The notes under the pieces: generated by a model
What the model saw: only the letters and a program-made list of their open reading frames with translations
Told to the model about the DNA's origin: nothing
Databases searched by the model: none
Origin: an uncultured bacterium
Lineage (GTDB): Bacteria > Actinomycetota > Coriobacteriia > Coriobacteriales > Coriobacteriaceae
Length of the DNA stretch: 11,716 nucleotides
Reading direction: 5' to 3'
NCBI GenBank assembly: GCA_905215815.1
Contig: CAJMRN010000062.1
Span: forward strand, 1 to 11,716
Shown: positions 5,416 to 11,716 of the stretch, one piece after another
Position numbering within the stretch: position 1 is the first letter of the stretch
How the letters are laid out: each line of letters opens with the position of its first letter
Position numbers and translations under genes: made by a program

Positions 5416-6246
5416 TTAGTACTGCCACATGTGATTGACGGGGCCGGAGCCTTTGCCCATGTCAAAGCCGGCGGCGAGAGCACCCGTTAGGTAGGCCTTG
5501 CCGGCGTTGACGGCATCGGCAAGATCCATGCCTTGGGCCAGCGCGCAGGCGATGGCGGACGAAAGCGTACAGCCGGTGCCATGTGTGTTGCCGGTCTCGA
5601 TGCGCTTGTGGCGGAACCACGTGGTGAGCGGATCGCCCAGATGGTTGCCCTCGTCATCGAGCGGCGCGGGCTCTGCTAGCACATCGTTGGCCTCGTTGAC
5701 AAAATGCCCGCCCTTAACAAGGGACGCGCATCCAAAGCGGCGGGTGAGGAGCATGGCGGCATTTTGCTGCGTGCGCTCGGAATCGACCTCGTAGTCGAGC
5801 AGCGCCATAGCCTCGGGAATGTTGGGCGTGATGACGGTCGCCAGCGGGAACAGGCGGCGTGTAAGCGCTTCGGCGGCGTCCTCTGCGATGAGGCGAGCGC
5901 CCGAGGTGGCGACCATGACGGGGTCGACGACGATATTTTGTGCGTCCCAGGCACTCAGGCAGTCGGCGATAACCTCGATAATCTCGGCAGAAGAAACCAT
6001 GCCGATTTTGACGGCGCTGGGTCGGATATCGTCAAAAACGGCATCGATCTGCGCCGCGACAATATCCGGGGAGATGTTCTGCACGGCGGTGACGCCTAGG
6101 GTGTTTTGTGCGGTTATGGCTGTGATGGCCGTCTCGGCATACAGGCGGTGCGCCGTGATGGTCTTGATGTCGGCCTGAATGCCGGCACCACCGCTGGAAT
6201 CGGATCCTGCGATGGATAGAACGGCGGGTACCTTACTGCGATCCAT
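5416..6246 (-). CDS. thiD: Hydroxymethylpyrimidine/phosphomethylpyrimidine kinase ThiD
   Basis: ThiD phosphorylates HMP to HMP-P and then to HMP-PP, the pyrimidine half of thiamine. The 276-residue length is normal. The ribokinase-like fold is marked by AGSDSSGGAGIQAD (13-26, substrate and glycine loop), VKIGMVSS (79-86), DPVMVATSG (near 118-126), ITPNIPEA and the anion-hole motif NTHGTGC (220-226, with Cys226), followed by TLSSAIA. The start at 6246 has AAGGGAG 7 nt upstream. The gene lies 177 nt downstream of thiC on the same strand, so the two enzymes act in sequence, but a hairpin and a TATAAT box between them suggest thiD may have its own promoter. Free-standing ThiD like this one can also salvage HMP. 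Confidence 0.96.
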   Translation of the reverse strand: MDRSKVPAVLSIAGSDSSGGAGIQADIKTITAHRLYAETAITAITAQNTLGVTAVQNISPDIVAAQIDAVFDDIRPSAVKIGMVSSAEIIEVIADCLSAWDAQNIVVDPVMVATSGARLIAEDAAEALTRRLFPLATVITPNIPEAMALLDYEVDSERTQQNAAMLLTRRFGCASLVKGGHFVNEANDVLAEPAPLDDEGNHLGDPLTTWFRHKRIETGNTHGTGCTLSSAIACALAQGMDLADAVNAGKAYLTGALAAGFDMGKGSGPVNHMWQY

Positions 6247-6291
6247 GTTCGCTCCCTTGTTCGGTCGGATTCAAATGGGTCTTCTGCCTGC

Positions 6292-6297
6292 ATTATA
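6292..6297 (-). promoter_or_regulatory. Putative -10 element (TATAAT) for thiD
   Basis: Reading the minus strand, a perfect TATAAT lies 45 nt upstream of the thiD start codon. No good -35 hexamer sits at the expected spacing, which would fall inside the adjacent hairpin. It implies thiD can be transcribed apart from riboswitch-controlled thiC. Confidence 0.5.
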
Positions 6298-6302
6298 AAG
6301 TT

Positions 6303-6332
6303 GCCCGGGCCGGCTGTATGCCGATCCCGGGC
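6303..6332 (-). terminator. Two-part hairpin between thiC and thiD, possible terminator or attenuator
   Basis: The outer stem is GCCCGGG (6303-6309) with CCCGGGC (6326-6332), and the inner stem is CGGC (6311-6314) with GCCG (6320-6323) around a TGTAT loop. On the thiC transcript it is followed by CAACTTT, a poor U-tract. It may reduce read-through from thiC or protect the thiC message. Position supports this; function is not shown. Confidence 0.55.
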
Positions 6333-6423
6333 GGGCGGTGCAATCTTTACGTAAATGTAAGAAAATGTTCACATGTCAACAATTGACGAGCACCTTGTGA
6401 CCGATTGTGGCTCCGGAGACGCG

Positions 6424-7758
6424 TTAATCCTCCATGCCGAGGTCGATCGTCGTTCCTTCGAACACCTTGTTAACGGTGCGGACGGCGCACATCTTGCCAC
6501 ACATGGTGCAAGTGCCCTCGGTGGCGGCGGGGGACTCCTCGTAGCGCTTCTTGCCCGTAACCGGGTCGAGCGCGCACTTCCACATGGCGTCCCAGTCGAG
6601 CTTGCGGCGTGCCTGACCCATCTTGTCGTCTATGTCGCGGGCGTGGGGCACCTTCTTGGCGATGTCGGCGGCGTGTGCGGCGATCTTGGTGGCCATGAGG
6701 CCGTCGAGCACATCCTGGGCGTTAGGCAGGCATAGGTGCTCGGCCGGCGTCACGTAGCACAGGAAGTCGGCGCCAGAGCTGGCGGAGATAGCGCCGCCGA
6801 TGGCTGCGGTGATGTGGTCGTAGCCCACGCCGATATCGGTCACCAGCGGCCCGAGCACATAGAACGGGGCGTTGTGGCACAGGCGCTTCTGCAGTTTCAT
6901 GTTGGCGGCGATCTCGTCGAGCGCCATGTGACCCGGGCCCTCGACCATGACCTGGACGCCGGCGGCCCAAGCGCGCTTGCACAGCTTGCCCAGCTCGATC
7001 ATCTCGGCGGTCTCGGTGGCGTCGTTGGAGTCGTAGAGGCAGCCCGGGCGGCAGGAGTCGCCGAGCGAAATCGTCACGTCGTACTCGTGGCAGATCTCGA
7101 GCACCTCGTCGTAGAACTCGTAGAAGGGGTTCTCATTGCCGGTGACCTCCATCCAGCCAAACAGCAGCGAGCCGCCGCGGCTGACGATGTTCATCAGGCG
7201 ACCGGTCTCCTTAAAGGTCTTGGTGACCGACTTGTTGATGCCGCAGTGAATGGTCATAAAGTCCACGCCGTCCTCGGCGTGCGCGCGCACGACCTCGAAC
7301 AGGTCGTCCTTGGTGAGCTTGACCAGCGGCTTTTCCATGTAGCCGATGGCGTCGTACATGGGGACGGTGCCCACCATAAGCGGCGTCTCGTCGATGAGCT
7401 GCTGGCGGAACTGGCGCGTCTTGCCCGAGTTGGAGAGGTCCATGATGGCGTCGGCGCCAAAGTCCTCAGCGATCTTGACCTTCTTCCATTCCTCGGCGGC
7501 ATCGGCCTTGTCGCCCGAGATGCCCAAGTTCACGTTGACCTTGGTGGACAGGCCCTCGCCGACACCAAAGGCGCGCATGCCCTTTTTGATATGCACGATG
7601 TTGGCGGGAATGGCGATGCGGCCGTCTGCCACGCGCTCGCGGATGTACTCGGCGTCGCGATGCTCTCGCTCGGCGACCTCTTTCATCTGAGGTGTGATCT
7701 GCCCAGCGCGGGCGAAGTCGATTTGCGTGACGAGCTTGGGCTCGGTCTGTGTGCTCAT
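6424..7758 (-). CDS. thiC: Phosphomethylpyrimidine synthase ThiC, short anaerobe-type
   Basis: ThiC is a radical SAM enzyme that rearranges aminoimidazole ribotide into HMP-P, the committed pyrimidine step of thiamine synthesis. The protein has 444 residues, much shorter than the ~630 of E. coli ThiC, and lacks the N-terminal extension, like many clostridial and archaeal forms. Recognisable stretches include NVNLGISG, ADAIMDLSNSGKT, MTIHCGINK, SLGDSCRPGCLYDSND, VMVEGPGHMALDEIAANM, FYVLGPLVTDIGVGYDHITAAIGG and YVTPAEHLCLP. The C-terminal [4Fe-4S] cluster motif reads CTMCGKMC (Cys417, Cys420, Cys424), that is CX2CX3C, where the textbook motif is CX2CX4C. The start at 7758 is chosen because AAGGGAG lies 8 nt upstream; the frame continues to 7782, but those codons lie inside the TPP riboswitch. 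Expression is expected to fall when TPP is plentiful. Confidence 0.97.
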   Translation of the reverse strand: MSTQTEPKLVTQIDFARAGQITPQMKEVAEREHRDAEYIRERVADGRIAIPANIVHIKKGMRAFGVGEGLSTKVNVNLGISGDKADAAEEWKKVKIAEDFGADAIMDLSNSGKTRQFRQQLIDETPLMVGTVPMYDAIGYMEKPLVKLTKDDLFEVVRAHAEDGVDFMTIHCGINKSVTKTFKETGRLMNIVSRGGSLLFGWMEVTGNENPFYEFYDEVLEICHEYDVTISLGDSCRPGCLYDSNDATETAEMIELGKLCKRAWAAGVQVMVEGPGHMALDEIAANMKLQKRLCHNAPFYVLGPLVTDIGVGYDHITAAIGGAISASSGADFLCYVTPAEHLCLPNAQDVLDGLMATKIAAHAADIAKKVPHARDIDDKMGQARRKLDWDAMWKCALDPVTGKKRYEESPAATEGTCTMCGKMCAVRTVNKVFEGTTIDLGMED

Positions 7759-7766
7759 TGGCACGG

Positions 7767-7860
7767 CTCCCTTCGTTGGCATTACCCATATCAGGTTTGC
7801 GGGTCAGGGCGGGCGCGCCCAGTCTCAGCCTGCCGTCTTGTCCTGCAAGCTCCCCGTTTA
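7767..7860 (-). ncRNA. TPP (THI-box) riboswitch upstream of thiC
   Basis: On the minus strand the universal TPP aptamer blocks occur in order: ACGGGGAGC (7857-7849), GGCTGAGA (7830-7823), CCCTGACCC (7809-7801), AACCTGATATGGGTAATGCC (7798-7779) and AACGAAGGGAG (7777-7767). The P2 helix can be drawn as AGCTTGC with GCAGGCT. The last block is also the thiC Shine-Dalgarno, 8 nt before the start codon, so TPP binding probably acts on translation by occluding it. No separate terminator hairpin follows the aptamer. The outer P1 stem is not obvious by eye. Confidence 0.95.
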
Positions 7861-7873
7861 TGTGGTGGGCTCA

Positions 7874-7879
7874 AGTATA
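7874..7879 (-). promoter_or_regulatory. Putative -10 element for thiC
   Basis: TATACT on the minus strand lies just upstream of the TPP aptamer; transcription starting ~7 nt downstream would include the whole riboswitch. No clear -35 was found. Confidence 0.5.
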
Positions 7880-7890
7880 GCTCGAATGGG

Positions 7891-7896
7891 TACGAT
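7891..7896 (+). promoter_or_regulatory. Putative -10 element for the small membrane protein gene
   Basis: TACGAT preceded by GGG lies 33 nt before the ATG at 7930. It is 12 nt from the opposing thiC -10 element, so the two divergent promoters would overlap and may compete for RNA polymerase. Confidence 0.38.
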
Positions 7897-7929
7897 TGAC
7901 GCGATGAGCATGCCCGTGGGGAGGCGAAC

Positions 7930-8451
7930 ATGGAAGACAAGCATCTATATCGAGAGGCGCAATGGGATGTATCGGCCGAGGAAAGCCGTGCGCACCATGG
8001 CCTTGTCGCGATTGGTTTTGCGGTGCTTGCCGTGCTGGTAATTGCCTGCTGTATCTGGACGTTTGGCGGTCGCGGCGGCGCTGCATGGGAGTTCGAGGCT
8101 GATGATAGCCTACCGATTATGACGGTGAGGAGTACTGGCGGTAATGCCAATACGCTCGCCGTTCCGGGCGATTATTGGTACCCGCGCGATGAGTTTGTGC
8201 AGTTGCAGCTGAGTGGTGGGTCCATTCCAGGTGAAGAAATCGAACGTGTGACGTTTGACGCGGCGCTCAAAACGCTGACGGTGAAGCTCAAAGATCAAGG
8301 GGGTGTGCCCACGACGATGGACATCGCCCTGACGGAATGGCGTCTTGAGCCTCCGTCGGGTGTTGCGGTTTCCGAGGCTGAGCACGTCAAGATTGTCTAT
8401 CAGGACGGTTCGACAAACGGGATTGCAAAGGCCGACGGTCTAGCAGAATAG
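7930..8451 (+). CDS. Hypothetical single-pass membrane protein
   Basis: This 173-residue protein is not recognised. A 23-residue charged N-terminus is followed by one hydrophobic segment (~24-44), then a ~125-residue, probably extracytoplasmic domain rich in beta-type stretches (LPIMTVRST, EFVQLQLSGG, TLTVKLKDQG, HVKIVYQDG). Within the hydrophobic segment VIAC (37-40) looks like a lipobox, so a lipoprotein is possible, although the N-terminal region is long for one. The start at 7930 has a good GGGGAGG ribosome site (7918-7924) 5 nt upstream. It is divergent from thiC and its riboswitch, but nothing in the protein points to thiamine; a transporter would have many more membrane segments. Codon use fits the region. 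Confidence 0.78.
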   Translation: MEDKHLYREAQWDVSAEESRAHHGLVAIGFAVLAVLVIACCIWTFGGRGGAAWEFEADDSLPIMTVRSTGGNANTLAVPGDYWYPRDEFVQLQLSGGSIPGEEIERVTFDAALKTLTVKLKDQGGVPTTMDIALTEWRLEPPSGVAVSEAEHVKIVYQDGSTNGIAKADGLAE

Positions 8452-8482
8452 GTGTCGAGCCTAGCCAGCCAATTCATAAAAG

Positions 8483-8544
8483 TTGCGGTGGAATAGTTCC
8501 TGATTGTGCGATAAAAGGCTCAAATAGGAACTATTCCACCGCAA
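8483..8544. repeat. Palindromic element, copy 1 (downstream of yaaA)
   Basis: The arms TTGCGGTGGAATAGTTCCT (8483-8501) and its exact complement (8526-8544) form a perfect 19-bp stem with a 24-nt loop. It lies between the convergent ends of the membrane protein gene and yaaA. The outer sequence GTTGCGGTGGAATA recurs at 9422, so this is one member of a dispersed family. It may also end transcription from both sides, although it lacks U-tracts. Confidence 0.9.
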
Positions 8545-8587
8545 GTTATATAGAGAAGGCTGAGCGGGTCAGTTTTGGGTGGCGGGT

Positions 8588-9397
8588 CTAGAGCATCTGT
8601 TCGTTGATGAACACGAGGGTGCCTGGGTATGAGATCTCGGGGGCGTGGCGATAGCCGATGTTGAACTCGGTGAGACGGCCGGCGTCCTCGAGTCCGTTTG
8701 CTGCCATCCAACGCACCATGGAGCCGCGCGCCTTTTTGCTGGCGGTCGAGCGCTGGATGGGCTTGCCGTTGCGGATGCCTTCACCAAAGAGGCACGTGAC
8801 GACTGTGGTGTCGCCCGCGAGGTGGGGCAGAACGGCTTTGGCGTATTCCGCGCTGGCGAGGTTGACGATCGTAGCGTTGGAGCCCGCCGGAGCGATGACC
8901 CGTGCGAGCTTGTCGCCCCAAAACGCGTAGAGGTCTCGGGCATCGTCGACGGCAAGCTTCGCGCCCATCTCCAGCCGATACGGTTCAACGGCATGAAAGG
9001 GGCGTACGCATCCGTAAAGGCCCGAGAGGATCCACAGATGGTCTTGCAGCCATGCGAGCTGCGCGGAATCCATCACCTCGGGCGCCATGCTCTGGTATTG
9101 AATGCCGTGATAGGACATGACGGCAGGGGAGAGGTGACGGGCGAGTTCGGGATTGTCGAGATTGCTGTTTTTCAGGATGGGCCCGAACTCATGCAGGGTG
9201 TTGAGGCAAGGCCCCAGCAGTTTGTCACTCACGTTCCATAGCGCTTGTAGGCCGCCGCTGCCTTCATTTCGTTCGATATCTAGCAGTGCGCGGTGGAGGC
9301 GAGCCGTTTCGTGCGCAAAAGGCGGTATGCCCAGGACTTCAAAAGCATCTTGGGCCGCGCGCATCTGCTTGGCGGGCGAAATGATGACCTGCAGCAT
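8588..9397 (-). CDS. yaaA: Peroxide stress protein YaaA (DUF328/UPF0246 family)
   Basis: YaaA proteins limit damage from hydrogen peroxide; in E. coli the protein is induced by OxyR, lowers free iron and binds DNA. This copy has 269 residues, the usual size. Family marks are IISPAKQM (5-12), the YHGIQYQSM stretch, LWILSGLYGCVRPFHAVEPYRLEMG, NLASAEYAK, KKARGSMVRWM and a final FNIGYRHAPEISYPGTLVF. The start at 9397 has AGAGGAGAG close upstream; the open frame continues further upstream through the palindromic element and into the aminopeptidase gene, and is discarded. The gene follows the aminopeptidase on the same strand with a 103-nt gap. It is bracketed by two related palindromic elements. 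Confidence 0.95.
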   Translation of the reverse strand: MLQVIISPAKQMRAAQDAFEVLGIPPFAHETARLHRALLDIERNEGSGGLQALWNVSDKLLGPCLNTLHEFGPILKNSNLDNPELARHLSPAVMSYHGIQYQSMAPEVMDSAQLAWLQDHLWILSGLYGCVRPFHAVEPYRLEMGAKLAVDDARDLYAFWGDKLARVIAPAGSNATIVNLASAEYAKAVLPHLAGDTTVVTCLFGEGIRNGKPIQRSTASKKARGSMVRWMAANGLEDAGRLTEFNIGYRHAPEISYPGTLVFINEQML

Positions 9398-9420
9398 GAA
9401 CTCTCCTCTGCCAAAAAGGA

Positions 9421-9487
9421 AGTTGCGGTGGAATACGGTCTGTTTTGGCCGTTTATGGGCCAGTTTAGTCCGTATTTCACCGCAACT
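9421..9487. repeat. Palindromic element, copy 2 (upstream of yaaA)
   Basis: The arms AGTTGCGGTGGAATACGG (9421-9438) and CCGTATTTCACCGCAACT (9470-9487) form an 18-bp stem with one G-U pair. A smaller inner stem, TGGCC (9446-9450) with GGCCA (9458-9462), closes the tip. The element lies 13 nt after the aminopeptidase stop codon and 23 nt before the yaaA start. Outer arm sequence matches copy 1; the inner part differs. Confidence 0.88.
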
Positions 9488-9500
9488 GATGAAGGGTTGG

Positions 9501-10898
9501 TTAGGCGCGCTCGAGGAAGGCCTTGTAACCGCGATAGGCCTCGTAGATATCGGCCTTGTTGGCGACCTCCCACAGGGCGTGCATAGACAGGACGGCAACA
9601 CCGGAGTCGATGACGTTCATGCCGTACTTGGCCATGATGTAGGCGATGGTGCCGCCGCCGCCCGCGTTGACGCGACCGAGCTCGCAGGTCTGGAAGTCCA
9701 CGCCGGCCTCGTCCATGATGTCGCGGACGAGGGCCACGTACTCGGCGTCGGCGTCGTTTGAACCGCCCTTGCCGCGGCTGCCCGTGTACTTGTTGAAGCA
9801 CAGACCGCGACCCATGAAGGCGGCGTTCTTGGTCTCGAACTTGCCGGCGTAGCCCGGGTCGAAGCCGGCGGACACGTCGGAGGAAAGCATGCGGCTGCGG
9901 GCGAGCGCGCGGCGCAGGGCCAGCGGGCTATCCTCGCCGGCGAGCGTCATGATCTCGGCGACGGTGTTCTCGAAGAAGCGGCTTGTCATGCCAGTGGCAC
10001 CCACGGAACCGATCTCCTCTTTGTCGACGATGAGTGTGATGCTCGTGCGCTCCACGTTGGCGACGTTGATCTGGGCGAGCATGGACGGATAGGCGCAGAC
10101 ACGGTCGTCGTGGCCATAGCCCAGAATCATGGAGCGGTCGAGGCCCATGTCGCGGGCGGGACCGGCGGGCACGACCTCGATCTCGGCGGAGAGGAAGTCC
10201 TCCTCCTCGACGTCATACTGCTCCTTGAGGATGTCCAGGAACATCTGCTTGACGGGCTCCTTGGGAGCGTCCTTGTCGTCCTCGTCAAACTTGACAGGGC
10301 GGCCGCCCACGATCACGTCGAGGATCTCGGCGTCGACGGCGTCCTTGGCGGGCTTGGCCATCTGCTCGCTCGAGAGGTGAATCAGCAGGTCGGAGATGGT
10401 AAAGACCGGATCGTCGGCCTTGTCGCCGATGTTGATGTCGACGGTGGTGCCGTCCTTTTTGCAGATGACGCCCACGAGTGCAAGCGGGGAGGCCACCCAG
10501 TGGTAGCTCTTGACGCCGCCATAATAGTGCGTGTCGAGATAGGCCATGTCGCCGGCCTCGAAAGCGGGGTTCTGCTTAAGGTCCAGGCGCGGCGAGTCCA
10601 CGTGGGCGCCCAGGATGTTAAAGCCCTGCTCGAGCGGGGCGGTGCCCAGGTTGACGAGCATAAGGTCCTTGCCGTGGTTGGCGGCGTACACCTTGTCGCC
10701 TGCCTTGAGCGCACGGCCCTCGGCGATCACGGTCTCCAGATTGACGTAGCCCGCCTCCTCGGCCATCTTGATGCCGGTCTTGACGCACAGGCGCTCGGTC
10801 TTGTTCTCGCTCAAAAACTGCTTATAGCCGCGGCAAAGCTCCTCGAGCTCCTCGATTTGCTGTGGCGTGTACTTTTTCCATGCGCAGGGACGCTCCAT
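9501..10898 (-). CDS. M18 family aminopeptidase (aspartyl aminopeptidase-like)
   Basis: This 465-residue protein is a cytosolic, two-metal aminopeptidase of family M18, which removes N-terminal, often acidic, residues from peptides. Probable metal ligands lie in GAHVDSPR (97-104, His99), GHDDRVCAY (262-270, Asp264/265), DKEEIGSVGATG (292-303, Glu294/295), SSDVSAGFDP (339-348, Asp341) and LSMHALWE (437-444, His440). Length is normal for the family. The start at 10898 has AAAGGAG 8 nt upstream; the open frame runs on to 11459, overlapping polA on the other strand, and that part is rejected. The gene is divergent from polA and upstream of yaaA. The M18 call is firm, substrate preference is not. 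Confidence 0.94.
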   Translation of the reverse strand: MERPCAWKKYTPQQIEELEELCRGYKQFLSENKTERLCVKTGIKMAEEAGYVNLETVIAEGRALKAGDKVYAANHGKDLMLVNLGTAPLEQGFNILGAHVDSPRLDLKQNPAFEAGDMAYLDTHYYGGVKSYHWVASPLALVGVICKKDGTTVDINIGDKADDPVFTISDLLIHLSSEQMAKPAKDAVDAEILDVIVGGRPVKFDEDDKDAPKEPVKQMFLDILKEQYDVEEEDFLSAEIEVVPAGPARDMGLDRSMILGYGHDDRVCAYPSMLAQINVANVERTSITLIVDKEEIGSVGATGMTSRFFENTVAEIMTLAGEDSPLALRRALARSRMLSSDVSAGFDPGYAGKFETKNAAFMGRGLCFNKYTGSRGKGGSNDADAEYVALVRDIMDEAGVDFQTCELGRVNAGGGGTIAYIMAKYGMNVIDSGVAVLSMHALWEVANKADIYEAYRGYKAFLERA

Positions 10899-10947
10899 GA
10901 CGCAGGCTCCTTTCGGATCGATCGTGCTGGTTGATGTACCGTGAGCC

Positions 10948-10953
10948 ATCGTA
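10948..10953 (-). promoter_or_regulatory. Putative extended -10 element for the M18 aminopeptidase
   Basis: On the minus strand TGATACGATGG contains TACGAT with an upstream TG-n, an extended -10 arrangement that can work without a strong -35. It lies 49 nt before the start codon. Confidence 0.5.
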
Positions 10954-11064
10954 TCACGCGCGGGCGCGCGGTGGCGGGGGAGCTTGATGTGCGGTGGCCG
11001 CGGGGCGGGGAGCGTGTAAACTGGAGTGAGCAAACCGTGCCCAGCCCAAAGCGAGGTATTCAAT

Positions 11065-11716
11065 ATGTCTGACAAGCGCCGTACCTTTGCCGTCATCGAC
11101 GGCAACTCGCTCATGCATCGCGCCTTCCACGCCGTGCCGCCCACCATGAACGCGCCGGACGGTCGCCCCACCAACGCGATCTTTGGCTTTTTGAATATGT
11201 TCCTCAAGATGATTGACGCCTTTAACCCCGACGGTGTGGTCGTGGCGTTTGACAAGGGCAAGCCGCGTGTGCGCATGGAGATGCTGCCGCAGTACAAGGC
11301 CCAGCGTCCGCCCATGGACCCCGATCTGCACGCGCAGTTTCCCATGATTAAGGAGCTGCTCGCCGCGCTCAACGTGCCGATCTTGCAGTCCGAGGGCTGG
11401 GAAGGCGATGACATCCTGGGCACTATGGCGCGCCTGGGCGAGCAAGCCGGCTGTGACATGCTGCTGGTGACCGGTGATCGCGATATGTATCAGCTCGTGA
11501 CCGAGCACGTCAACGTGGTCTCGACCCGCAAGGGCCTGTCCGACGTGGCGATTATGACGCCCGAGAGCGTGGACGATCTGTATCACGGCATCACGCCGGC
11601 GCTCGTGCCCGATTTTTACGGTCTGAAGGGCGACACGTCCGATAACATCCCCGGCGTGCCGGGCATCGGCGAAAAGACGGCGAAGGATCTGCTCGTGCGC
11701 TTCGGCACGGTGGCGG
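11065..11716 (+). CDS. polA: DNA polymerase I, N-terminal 5'-3' exonuclease domain, cut by window edge
   Basis: DNA polymerase I removes RNA primers and fills gaps in replication and repair. The 217 visible codons cover most of the N-terminal 5' nuclease domain. Acidic metal-binding motifs are present in order: VIDGNSLMHRAF (10-21, Asp12), VAFDKGKPR (60-68, Asp63), GWEGDDILGTMA (111-122, Glu113, Asp115, Asp116), LLVTGDRDMYQLV (133-145, Asp138, Asp140), then the helix-3-turn-helix GLKGDTSDNIPGVPGIGEKTA (186-206). The usual EADD reads EGDD, a mild change that keeps all acidic residues. The start at 11065 has GAGGT 7 nt upstream. The polymerase domain lies beyond the right edge, so whether it is full length cannot be seen. 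The gene is divergent from the aminopeptidase, sharing a ~166-bp intergenic region. Confidence 0.96.
   Translation, partial: MSDKRRTFAVIDGNSLMHRAFHAVPPTMNAPDGRPTNAIFGFLNMFLKMIDAFNPDGVVVAFDKGKPRVRMEMLPQYKAQRPPMDPDLHAQFPMIKELLAALNVPILQSEGWEGDDILGTMARLGEQAGCDMLLVTGDRDMYQLVTEHVNVVSTRKGLSDVAIMTPESVDDLYHGITPALVPDFYGLKGDTSDNIPGVPGIGEKTAKDLLVRFGTVA

Noticed and set aside
6374..6379. Perfect TTGACA on the minus strand as -35 of a thiD promoter
   Set aside because: No acceptable -10 lies 16-18 nt downstream; the TATAAT box at 6297 is much too far away to pair with it.
6736..7899. Plus-strand ORF (387 codons) opposite thiC
   Set aside because: It covers ThiC coding sequence and the TPP riboswitch in antisense; the composition is that of an antisense reading and thiC is beyond doubt.
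8588..9487. yaaA with its flanking palindromes as a transposon
   Set aside because: No transposase and no target-site duplication were seen; the elements also resemble ordinary REP-type repeats, so it is listed only as a finding.
10110..10934. Plus-strand ORF (274 codons) opposite the aminopeptidase
   Set aside because: Antisense shadow rich in Val, Leu, Gly and His with no recognisable motif; the opposite strand has a clear M18 enzyme.
11111..11122. EGDD in place of EADD in the PolA 5' nuclease as a defect
   Set aside because: All metal-binding acidic residues are kept and Ala to Gly is mild; nothing suggests loss of function.

Overview
The window looks like chromosomal DNA of a high-GC, anaerobic Coriobacteriia-type actinobacterium, most likely Collinsella or a close relative. 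This is inference from GC-rich codon use, the short anaerobe-type ThiC, the TIGR02452-family protein and the style of the intergenic repeats. Nearly everything from about 1,300 to the right edge reads as ordinary, compact core genome. The left edge (1 to about 1,300) is part of a sugar ABC transporter operon. It joins the rest inside a single open frame, in a way that suggests either a real deletion/fusion or an assembly chimera.

Layout, left to right. (1) Minus strand: the N-terminal 255 codons of a ribose/galactose-type ABC transporter ATPase, preceded upstream (858-1694) by an ORF whose first ~130 codons are a PiT phosphate permease and whose last ~147 codons are the C-terminal lobe of a sugar-binding protein. 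(2) Plus strand: a small uncharacterised protein (1945), a Bax inhibitor-1 family membrane protein (2367), a TIGR02452/PARG-like macrodomain protein (3201) and an SGNH esterase-type hydrolase (4427), with two clear intrinsic terminators. (3) A 330-bp intergenic region with a regular array of six 15-bp half-sites in alternating orientation, then a strong hairpin. (4) Minus strand: thiD and thiC for thiamine pyrimidine synthesis; thiC has a TPP riboswitch. (5) Plus strand: a small single-pass membrane protein. (6) Minus strand: yaaA, bracketed by two copies of another palindromic element, then an M18 aminopeptidase. (7) Plus strand: the start of polA, cut by the window edge.

The clearest functional unit is thiamine biosynthesis. 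ThiC makes HMP-P, ThiD phosphorylates it to HMP-PP, and the riboswitch in the thiC leader would give feedback by TPP. The other genes look like independently transcribed single units, each with its own -10-like element (often GG-TA-Y-N-AT) and ribosome binding site.

The points most worth a second look are the fusion ORF at ~1,300, the alternating half-site array at 5142-5357, the palindrome pair around yaaA, and the TIGR02452 protein whose QEE catalytic motif reads QEA. No tRNA, rRNA, CRISPR array, transposase or phage gene was seen.
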